From Burkholderiales bacterium (GTDB lineage: Bacteria > Pseudomonadota > Gammaproteobacteria > Burkholderiales > Usitatibacteraceae): a stretch of DNA of 5,495 nt. Shown here piece after piece: positions 1 to 5,495 of this stretch. The notes under the pieces are model-generated. The model was not told the origin of the DNA. It ran no database searches and worked only from the letters and a program-made list of their open reading frames with translations. Each line of letters opens with the position of its first letter. Position 1 is the first letter of the stretch. The DNA is taken from NCBI GenBank assembly GCA_014378085.1, contig JACMOJ010000176.1, forward strand, positions 1 to 5,495, written 5' to 3'. Both the position numbers and the translations under genes were made by a program.

Positions 1-411
1 GCTCAAATAGAGCGTCGCAAAACAACCGTCTTGGAATAGGCGTGCGAGCGTCGCGTCACCGCCAACCAAGGCGGTGGTGCTGTAGCGGTGCCCTTTAGCT
101 TGAAAGATTTGGTCTAGTTCAATGGCACCGAACTGGCTGATGGCGCCATCAACCGGGCAGACAAAATCCGCTGCCGAAATCGGCCGAGCGCCGTCACGCA
201 GAGGCCGCGTAAAAAACGCGTTAAATGTCGAATAACTCGTAATATCCGGGTTGGCCGCCTCGGTCATATTTACGCCGTAACGCTGGACAAACCATCCAAT
301 GATTGCGGTTGTGATAGCGCCCAGCTTTGCGCCGGCAACCATTCCGGCCAATGCGGTCAACGCCCGCTTCGGCAGCCAATATTGAAGTGTGATTTTGAGG
401 CGGTCGGACAC
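1..411 (-). CDS. psd: Phosphatidylserine decarboxylase proenzyme, N-terminal part (runs off the left edge)
   Basis: Only the first 137 codons are present. The enzyme decarboxylates phosphatidylserine to phosphatidylethanolamine at the inner membrane, using a pyruvoyl group made by self-cleavage at a C-terminal LGST-type site that lies outside the window. The translation aligns well by eye with the E. coli-type (long) Psd family: LQYWLPK near residues 9-15, YSTFNAFFTRPLRD at 60-73, the VDGAISQ motif at 87-93 with Asp88 matching the family's catalytic aspartate, QAKGHRYS at 104-111, and FATLYLS at the edge, where the family continues PRDYHR. I chose GTG at 411 because TAGGG (421-417) sits 5 nt upstream and because the resulting VSDRLK start matches the family's usual N-terminus. 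An in-frame GTG at 459 would add 16 residues but has no Shine-Dalgarno sequence. The gene follows the ilvC terminator, so expression needs read-through or its own promoter. Confidence 0.93.
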   Translation of the reverse strand, partial: MSDRLKITLQYWLPKRALTALAGMVAGAKLGAITTAIIGWFVQRYGVNMTEAANPDITSYSTFNAFFTRPLRDGARPISAADFVCPVDGAISQFGAIELDQIFQAKGHRYSTTALVGGDATLARLFQDGCFATLYLS

Positions 412-416
412 GGTAG

Positions 417-421
417 CCCTA
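417..421 (-). promoter_or_regulatory. Ribosome binding site deciding the psd start
   Basis: On the minus strand TAGGG is followed by CTACC and then GTG. The AGGG core with 5-nt spacing favours the GTG at 411 over the upstream GTG at 459, which is preceded by a T-run and no purine-rich stretch. Confidence 0.6.
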
Positions 422-468
422 GGGATGTGGGTCGATGCGAAGTGAATGTAGTCTGCCACAGTGCGGCT

Positions 469-498
469 AAAAAAATGAAACGGGCGCAGCGCGCCCGT
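469..498 (-). terminator. Rho-independent terminator downstream of ilvC
   Basis: The arms 480-487 and 491-498 are perfect 8-bp complements (ACGGGCGC / GCGCCCGT) around a 3-nt loop. Read on the minus strand, the hairpin is followed by a T-rich tract, TTCA and then seven Ts, ending at 469. It starts 20 nt after the ilvC stop codon and ends about 50 nt before the psd ribosome binding site, so it should end most ilvBHC transcripts. Confidence 0.85.
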
Positions 499-518
499 GT
501 TCGTTAACTTCGCTCCAG

Positions 519-1559
<1,041 letters not shown>

Positions 1560-1574
1560 TCAATTCTGCAACTT

Positions 1575-1712
1575 GGATTCAATACGCGAACATAGCGGGG
1601 TTTGCGCTACGCTTGGGGCACTTTTCACCGCGACGCATATATTGAATATGCGAGCAAGCAAAGTAACGAGCAACAACGCCGAAGCCCGATAGGCGACCCT
1701 TAGGGGATTCAA
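1575..1712. repeat. Possible small palindromic (MITE/REP-like) element in the ilvH-ilvC spacer
   Basis: Two direct copies of GGATTCAA (1575-1582 and 1705-1712) bound about 122 bp. At the exact middle is a 7-bp perfect hairpin, CGCATAT (1634-1640) and ATATGCG (1646-1652), around ATTGA. The stretches 1593-1624 and 1660-1691 are equidistant from that hairpin and are imperfect inverted copies: 16 of 32 positions match by hand, with clustered matches at the outer 12 (9 matches) and the innermost 5 (all 5). The ilvH stop codon (TGA, 1711-1709) lies inside the right repeat. The symmetry plus direct repeat suggests an inserted non-autonomous element with a target duplication. A structured leader of ilvC is the alternative. 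No transposase is present and copy number cannot be judged from one window. Confidence 0.4.
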
Positions 1713-2200
1713 GCTTTGACGATCCATTCGCCTCTACCAAGCCCGCACGCGCCGGTGCGAACCGCCTCAAGGATTAGTCCACGATCAATGGCCTCAAGAA
1801 ACGCGTCGAGCTTATCGCCGGTACCGGTCAATTCAATCACGTACGTTTTCTCAGTGAGATCAATCACGCGAGCGCGAAAGATATCGGCGGTACGCTTCAG
1901 CTCATCGCGGTCTTTGCCGACTGCGCGCAACTTCACCAACATCAGCTCACGCTCAACGTGTTTGCCTTCGTTCAAGTCGACGATCTTCACCACATCAATT
2001 AGCTTGTTGACTTGTTTGGTGATTTGCTCAATGACGTCGTCTGACCCTGTGGTCACAATGGTCATGCGCGATAACGTGGAATCTTCAGTCGGCGCAACCG
2101 TCAAGGATTCAATGTTGTACCCGCGCGCCGAAAACAGCCCTGCAACCCGTGACAACGCCCCCGCTTCGTTTTCCAACAAGAGAGAAAGAATGTGGCGCAT
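1709..2200 (-). CDS. ilvH: Acetolactate synthase small (regulatory) subunit
   Basis: This subunit activates the IlvB/IlvI catalytic subunit and confers feedback control by valine. At 163 residues it has the same length as E. coli IlvH, and it aligns along its whole length by eye. The N-terminal ACT domain (about 1-78) begins MRHILSLLLENEAGALSRV. It keeps Asn11, Gly14 and Asn29, positions known in E. coli IlvH to shape the valine site, so valine sensitivity is expected. GYNIESLTVAP (27-37) and TLSRMTI (42-48) are typical. The C-terminal domain includes HVERELMLVKL near 81-91, GTGDKLDAFL and a GLGRGEW-like end. The ATG lies 3 nt after the ilvB stop. A purine-rich AGAGGA inside the end of ilvB is rather far upstream, so translational coupling is likely. 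The stop codon falls within the repeat that borders the downstream spacer element. Confidence 0.98.
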   Translation of the reverse strand: MRHILSLLLENEAGALSRVAGLFSARGYNIESLTVAPTEDSTLSRMTIVTTGSDDVIEQITKQVNKLIDVVKIVDLNEGKHVERELMLVKLRAVGKDRDELKRTADIFRARVIDLTEKTYVIELTGTGDKLDAFLEAIDRGLILEAVRTGACGLGRGEWIVKA

Positions 2201-2203
2201 CGC

Positions 2204-3958
2204 TTAGAGATCCTCTGCCAGAATCATTTCTGATATGCCCTTGCCACCCGGCACCATTGGAAACACGTTTTCCGTTTGGTCGGTCTGGAAGTCCAAAAAC
2301 ACCAGACGTTTCTTCATTGCGAACGCCTCCTTTAGCGCGCCTTCAACATCACTTGGCTTCTCGATTTTCATGCCGACGTGGCCGTACGCCTCTGCCAGTT
2401 TCACAAAATCGGGCAGCGCCTCCATGTAACTTTCTGCGTGTCGATTACCGTGGAAAAATTCCTGCCACTGGCGAACCATACCAAGATAGCGGTTGTTGAG
2501 CAGAATGATCTTAATCGGCAAATCATATTGCTTGCAGGTCGAGAGCTCCTGAATATTCATTTGGATCGAACCTTCGCCGGTAATACACGCAACCTCAGCG
2601 TCGGGGAAGGCAAATTTACAACCCATGGCGTACGGCAGGCCGACACCCATCGTGCCAAGCCCGCCAGAATTAATCCAGCGGCGCGGCTTGTCGAATCCGT
2701 AGTATTGCGCGGCCCACATCTGATGCTGACCAACATCGGACGTCACGAACGCATCACCTTGGGTCACTTCCCAAAGCTTTTGCACCACGTATTGCGGCTT
2801 AATAATGGTGTCTGACTGTTTGAACTTCATGCAGTCTTTTGCGCGCCATTCCTCGATTTGTTTCCACCATGCGGCAATGTTGGCCGGCTTCTGTTCGGCG
2901 TTCTGGATTTGACTGATCAAATCATCGAGCACGTCTTTAATGTTCCCCACAATCGGCACGTCGACTTTGACGCGCTTAGAAATCGACGAAGGGTCAATAT
3001 CGATGTGGATGATCTTGCGTGTTGGGTTGCCCGCGTTGAAGTGTGTCGGATTGCCAATCACTCGGTCGTCAAACCGAGCGCCAATCGCAATCAACACGTC
3101 GCAGTTCTGCATGCCCATGTTGGCTTCAACCGTTCCGTGCATGCCGAGCATGCCGACAAACTGTTTGTCGGTCGACGGGTAGGCACCAAGTCCCATCAAG
3201 GTGTTAGTGCATGGATAACCTAACATGCGGACCAGCGAAGTGACTTCCGCCGACGCATTCCCCAGAATCGCGCCACCACCAACGTAAACCATTGGGCGTT
3301 CTGCGGACAACAAGATTTGCATCGCTTTTTTGATTTGCCCACTATGACCTTTATTGGTCGGGCGATAGGAGCGCATTTCTACCGTTGCCGGGTAGTGAAA
3401 TGGCGCCGTGGCCATCGAGACATCCTTGGGGATATCAACCACAACTGGGCCGGGTCTACCAGTTGTCGCGATAAAGAACGCTTTCTTGATGGTCTCTGCC
3501 AGATCCGCAACGTCTTTGACCAAGAAGTTGTGTTTCACGCAGGGACGGGTAATACCTACGGTGTCGCACTCTTGAAACGCATCCTGGCCAATCGCATAGG
3601 TCGGAACCTGTCCGGTGATGATGACCATCGGAATGGAATCCATATAAGCCGTTGCAATACCCGTGATGGCATTTGTAACCCCCGGACCCGATGTGACCAA
3701 AGCCACACCCGGGCGTCCGGTGGCGCGGGAATACGCATCGGCCGCGTGTACGGCGGCTTGTTCATGACGAACAAGGACGTGTTTAAAATTGTTTTGTTTG
3801 TGAATCTCGTCATAAATCACGAGCACCGCGCCACCAGGATAGCCGAACACATATTCGACCCCTTCGGCCTTCATCGCGTGGCAGACGATCTCTGCGCCGG
3901 TCAGAAGATTATTGGAGGCCTCGAGTGAGGCAGATTGTGGGGCATCCGAGAGTTTCAT
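2204..3958 (-). CDS. ilvB: Acetolactate synthase large (catalytic) subunit, IlvB/IlvI type
   Basis: This ThDP-, Mg2+- and FAD-dependent enzyme condenses pyruvate with pyruvate or 2-ketobutyrate, the first committed step of valine and isoleucine synthesis. From ATG 3958 the protein has 584 residues, close to the family norm. The ThDP-binding N-domain contains FGYPGGA (38-44), the catalytic glutamate Glu66 in RHEQAA, and SGPGVTNA (90-97). The central domain includes GARFDDRV. The C-domain has the ThDP/Mg2+ motif as GEGS (461-464) with the paired Asn488-Asn489, followed by RYLGMVRQWQ. GEG replaces the more usual GDG, a conservative change I believe occurs in betaproteobacterial homologues. ATG 3958 is preceded by GGTGA (3968-3964) at 5 nt. 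An in-frame ATG at 4027 would add 23 residues but lacks a ribosome binding site. The gene is first in ilvBHC, 3 nt before ilvH. Confidence 0.98.
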   Translation of the reverse strand: MKLSDAPQSASLEASNNLLTGAEIVCHAMKAEGVEYVFGYPGGAVLVIYDEIHKQNNFKHVLVRHEQAAVHAADAYSRATGRPGVALVTSGPGVTNAITGIATAYMDSIPMVIITGQVPTYAIGQDAFQECDTVGITRPCVKHNFLVKDVADLAETIKKAFFIATTGRPGPVVVDIPKDVSMATAPFHYPATVEMRSYRPTNKGHSGQIKKAMQILLSAERPMVYVGGGAILGNASAEVTSLVRMLGYPCTNTLMGLGAYPSTDKQFVGMLGMHGTVEANMGMQNCDVLIAIGARFDDRVIGNPTHFNAGNPTRKIIHIDIDPSSISKRVKVDVPIVGNIKDVLDDLISQIQNAEQKPANIAAWWKQIEEWRAKDCMKFKQSDTIIKPQYVVQKLWEVTQGDAFVTSDVGQHQMWAAQYYGFDKPRRWINSGGLGTMGVGLPYAMGCKFAFPDAEVACITGEGSIQMNIQELSTCKQYDLPIKIILLNNRYLGMVRQWQEFFHGNRHAESYMEALPDFVKLAEAYGHVGMKIEKPSDVEGALKEAFAMKKRLVFLDFQTDQTENVFPMVPGGKGISEMILAEDL

Positions 3959-3963
3959 AGGGT

Positions 3964-3968
3964 TCACC
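3964..3968 (-). promoter_or_regulatory. Ribosome binding site supporting the shorter ilvB start
   Basis: GGTGA on the minus strand, then ACCCT, then ATG at 3958. No comparable purine-rich site precedes the alternative ATG at 4027, so the 584-residue product is preferred over the 607-residue one. Confidence 0.5.
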
Positions 3969-4342
3969 GCAGGAGAATCGATTACCGTCGACGGTGCTCG
4001 CGGGTCTCGGCCAGCGTTTACATCCATCGCACGTGGTGGCTCTTAGGTGACGTCGAGGGGGTAGCCATAGCGCGTGACGTCGCCAGATTTGAGCATTTGA
4101 GCAATTTGCGTCGAGGCAGATGGGGATCACCCATCAATGCTGCGCTGCAAAACGACACCTTACCACAAGAGCCTTCCGACTTGAAGCTTCCAACCAGCAA
4201 ACTGTCGGAATGCGGGATTCTTGCTAGACTCCGTGCTGGCTCACTATTTTGTGTATTGCGGCACGGCGGGTGGAAAATTGTTTCGCGCCCACTGCGGCGC
4301 AGCCACCAAAATAAGTGTTCACAAAAACGAGAACGAAGACAC

Positions 4343-4347
4343 GAGGT
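4343..4347 (+). promoter_or_regulatory. Ribosome binding site pointing to a CTG start for the sigma factor
   Basis: GAGGT is followed by AGATC and then CTG at 4353. An in-frame TAG at 4347-4349 closes the frame just upstream, so the start can only be ATC 4350, CTG 4353 or TTG 4383. Only CTG has proper spacing (5 nt). Confidence 0.6.
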
Positions 4348-4352
4348 AGATC

Positions 4353-4937
4353 CTGGCTTCCCGGCAAGAACTTTCAGATTTTTTGGCCTCGGTCGAGCGC
4401 AGAGCGTTCAAGCAAGCCGTTTTTGCCGTCAAGGATGATGACTCCGCGCTCGACGTGGTGCAAGACTCCATGCTTCGGCTGTCTGAAAAATACGCCGATC
4501 GTCCGCTCGAAGAGTTACCGATGCTGTTCCAACGAATCCTACAAAACGCGATCCGTGATTGGTTCCGGCGCAGCAAAGTAAGGTCGACTTGGACAACGCT
4601 GTTTTCATCGTTTAGCAGCAAAGATGATGATGATGAGTTCGATATCCTTGAAACTTTAGCGACCAAACAAGCGTCAAACATTCCAGTTTTGCCAGACGAT
4701 CAGTTGGAACAATCCCAAGTGGTACGGGCGGTCGAAGAAGCGGTTGAAAGGCTGCCAGCGCGTCAACGTGAAGCATTTATGTTGCGTTACTGGGAAGACT
4801 TTGATGTTGCGGATACGGCTAAAGCGATGGGTTGTTCGGAGGGAAGTGTGAAAACCCACTGTTCGCGTGCAGTAAGTGCCCTCTCGGCGTTGCTGAGGGC
4901 AAAAGGCATCACAATCGATTCAATTGTGGCTAAATAA
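4353..4937 (+). CDS. Sigma-70 family RNA polymerase sigma factor (ECF-like, group 4)
   Basis: A two-domain sigma factor of about 194 residues that would direct RNA polymerase to a specific promoter set. Numbered from CTG 4353, region 2 spans about 10-75: a helical segment with RRAFKQAVFAV, then ALDVVQDSMLRLSEKY (the polymerase-binding part) and FQRILQNAIRDWFRR (the -10-recognising part). A linker contains an acidic DDDDEFD run encoded by (GAT)4GAG. Region 4 covers about 125-180: LPARQREAFMLRYWEDFDVADTAKAMGCSEGSVKTHCSRAVSAL, a standard helix-turn-helix that recognises the -35 element. The CTG start is chosen for its GAGGT site and because the resulting (M)ASRQELSDFL N-terminus resembles the conserved start I recall for this family; TTG 4383 would remove 10 residues and has no such site. 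The gene is divergent from ilvB and 36 nt before a membrane protein gene. Its target promoters cannot be read from the window. Confidence 0.93.
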   Translation: MASRQELSDFLASVERRAFKQAVFAVKDDDSALDVVQDSMLRLSEKYADRPLEELPMLFQRILQNAIRDWFRRSKVRSTWTTLFSSFSSKDDDDEFDILETLATKQASNIPVLPDDQLEQSQVVRAVEEAVERLPARQREAFMLRYWEDFDVADTAKAMGCSEGSVKTHCSRAVSALSALLRAKGITIDSIVAK

Positions 4938-4973
4938 AATTGCTTATACAGGACAAGATAGCGTTGTAACACC

Positions 4974-5360
4974 ATGAACGAAATAGATTTTTCCCAAAAA
5001 TTGACCTCTTACTTGGACGTTAGCGCGTCGCAGATTAGCGCTGTTACGCGGGCCAAACTGCAAGCTGCCCGTGAGCGCGCGTTAGCCACTTATCGTCCGC
5101 CGGTACGAATTTTGGGATTGGTGACCGTTTCCGGTCGCCTCACAGACCCGTCACTACTTGTACGCAATCCTTTGGTATGGTTGCCGATTCTTTTAATCGT
5201 CGCGTTGCTGTTCGCCTTGCAACCGAACTCTGCTGACGATCTGTATGATGAAACCGGTGTAATTGACGCCAAACTGCTGACTGGCGAATTGCCAATTGAC
5301 GCTTTTCTAGACAAAGACTTCGCCACATGGGTGCAGGAACAAGAGGCAACGCCACAGTAG
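4974..5360 (+). CDS. DUF3619-like single-pass membrane protein, possible sigma factor partner
   Basis: A 128-residue protein of unknown function. Residues 1-40 form a helical, charged N-terminal segment (KLQAARERAL), likely cytoplasmic. One membrane helix lies around 66-82 (NPLVWLPILLIVALLFALQ). A short acidic C-terminal part follows, including DDLYDETGVIDAKLLTGELPIDAFLDKDFATWVQ, the stretch by which I recognise the DUF3619 family. With Arg-rich residues before the helix, the N-terminus is predicted inside and the C-terminus in the periplasm. Placement directly after a sigma factor gene suggests an anti-sigma-like or signalling role. However, the protein has no Cys or His, so it is not a zinc-binding anti-sigma factor of the HxxxCxxC kind. 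The ATG has no clear Shine-Dalgarno sequence. Its TAG stop shares its last base with a GTG of the next gene. Function is inferred from context only. Confidence 0.85.
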   Translation: MNEIDFSQKLTSYLDVSASQISAVTRAKLQAARERALATYRPPVRILGLVTVSGRLTDPSLLVRNPLVWLPILLIVALLFALQPNSADDLYDETGVIDAKLLTGELPIDAFLDKDFATWVQEQEATPQ

Positions 5361-5495
5361 TGGTGCCAGGCCGGACGTGCCAATACAGGCTCGCGCCAAT
5401 CGCGAGCCTTTTTGCGTTTTCAGCGCTTGTTTGTATCGGTTTGGTTGCAGTGCGACCAGCCTCGGCTCAGGCACCGAATACGACGCCACCAATCA
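5360..5495 (+). CDS. N-terminus of an exported protein, probably the DUF3106-type protein (runs off the right edge)
   Basis: An open frame begins with tandem GTG codons (5360 and 5363), overlapping the preceding TAG stop by one base, and stays open to the edge (about 45 codons). It encodes a convincing Sec signal peptide: positive residues at Arg5 and Arg10, a hydrophobic core ASLFAFSALVCIGLVAV (15-31), and an ASA-Q signal peptidase I site after residue 36. A Pro/Thr-rich segment follows (APNTTPPI). The protein should therefore be periplasmic or surface-exposed. I know DUF3106 proteins to follow sigma factor/DUF3619 pairs in Burkholderiales, which is the basis for the name; the diagnostic domain is outside the window. 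The start is probably translationally coupled to the upstream gene, since no well-spaced ribosome binding site is visible (AAGAGG is about 12 nt from the first GTG). A terminator-like hairpin lies inside the coding sequence. Confidence 0.6.
   Translation, partial: MVPGRTCQYRLAPIASLFAFSALVCIGLVAVRPASAQAPNTTPPI
5387..5413 (+). terminator. Rho-independent terminator-like hairpin inside the start of the exported-protein gene
   Basis: AGGCTCGCG (5387-5395) and CGCGAGCCT (5401-5409) pair perfectly over 9 bp around a CCAAT loop and run straight into five Ts (5409-5413). By sequence it is a strong plus-strand terminator for the sigma factor/DUF3619 transcript. It lies within the signal-peptide coding frame of the next gene (codons RLAPIASLF), so it may act as an attenuator released when ribosomes translate through it. 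On the opposite strand there is no T-run, so it is not bidirectional. Confidence 0.7.

Larger units (their letters stand above)
3959..4352. promoter_or_regulatory. Divergent intergenic region between ilvB and the sigma factor gene
   Basis: This stretch must hold the promoters for the ilv operon (leftward) and the sigma factor gene (rightward). No strong promoter stands out. The best rightward guess is TTGCTA (4221-4226), 18 nt, TATTTT (4245-4250), four of six matches in each box. A weak leftward -10-like TAAGGT lies near 4155-4160. Visible structure includes a GTGACGTCG direct repeat (4047-4055 and 4074-4082), three tandem AGMATTTG-like units (4084-4108), a 6-bp hairpin (4119-4124 with 4130-4135, loop GATCA), a 7-bp dyad TTCCGAC/GTCGGAA (4174-4180 and 4204-4210) enclosing GAAGCTTC, and CTGCGGCGCAG (4292-4302). 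I see no leader peptide rich in Val, Leu or Ile and no attenuator with a T-run. If ilvB started at 4027 the region would be shorter. Confidence 0.5.

Noticed and set aside
412..459. Longer psd start at GTG 459
   Set aside because: It follows a T-run with no Shine-Dalgarno sequence, and the added residues extend beyond the usual N-terminus of the family.
1677..1695. CGCC/GGCG stem with an 11-nt loop as a terminator after ilvH
   Set aside because: Only 4 bp, with no T-run following on the minus strand.
1579..1770. Minus-strand open frame of 63 codons covering the ilvH-ilvC spacer and the end of ilvH
   Set aside because: It begins inside ilvH in another frame, has no ribosome binding site, and its sequence is explained by the structured spacer element; no family resemblance.
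3317..3928. Long plus-strand open frame (203 codons) antisense to ilvB
   Set aside because: It is the shadow of a highly conserved gene; the composition is His/Arg-rich and matches no recognisable family.
4018..4200. Minus-strand open frame upstream of ilvB as a possible leader peptide, ending at an ATGTAA that overlaps the longer ilvB start
   Set aside because: It is not enriched in Val, Leu or Ile codons, no attenuator hairpin with a T-run follows, and no ribosome binding site is clear.
4221..4250. TTGCTA-18-TATTTT as a sigma-70 promoter for the sigma factor gene
   Set aside because: Only four of six matches in each box and non-ideal spacing; mentioned in the intergenic entry but too weak to call as a feature.
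4292..4302. CTGCGGCGCAG palindrome
   Set aside because: An 11-bp GC-rich dyad with a single central base is common by chance and cannot form a stable hairpin loop.
4623..4637. (GAT)4GAG trinucleotide run as a phase-variable repeat in the sigma factor
   Set aside because: Too short for frequent slippage and in units of three, so changes would only alter the length of an acidic linker.

Overview
The window looks like chromosomal DNA of a betaproteobacterium, probably Burkholderiales. The evidence is the gene order ilvB-ilvH-ilvC-psd, the divergent sigma factor / DUF3619 / exported-protein cluster, and protein sequences that read like that group. The partial Psd resembles the forms I recall from Comamonadaceae-like genera. 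Base composition is moderate by eye and no foreign gene island is visible.

The left three quarters is read on the minus strand. It holds the branched-chain amino acid operon ilvB (about 3958-2204), ilvH (2200-1709) and ilvC (1535-519). These encode the catalytic and regulatory subunits of acetolactate synthase and ketol-acid reductoisomerase, the first two shared steps of valine/isoleucine (and, through 2-ketoisovalerate, leucine) synthesis. ilvB and ilvH are 3 nt apart. ilvH and ilvC are separated by 173 nt that are not obviously coding and contain a symmetric, direct-repeat-flanked element. A Rho-independent terminator follows ilvC, and immediately after it psd (phosphatidylserine decarboxylase, membrane lipid synthesis) begins and runs off the left edge.

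A divergent intergenic region of about 390 bp (3959-4352) contains several dyads and short repeats but no convincing promoter. Right of it, on the plus strand, lie a small sigma-70-family (ECF-like) sigma factor, a single-pass membrane protein of the DUF3619 type, and the beginning of an exported protein that by position is probably the DUF3106 protein. This may be a sigma factor with a membrane-linked partner and an envelope target, but that is inference.

The most interesting points are: an apparent CTG start codon for the sigma factor; a possible small palindromic (MITE/REP-like) element whose flanking repeat includes the ilvH stop codon; and a textbook terminator hairpin lying inside the signal-peptide coding region of the last gene. 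I saw no CRISPR array, tRNA, rRNA or recognisable transposase gene, and no clearly new multi-gene system.
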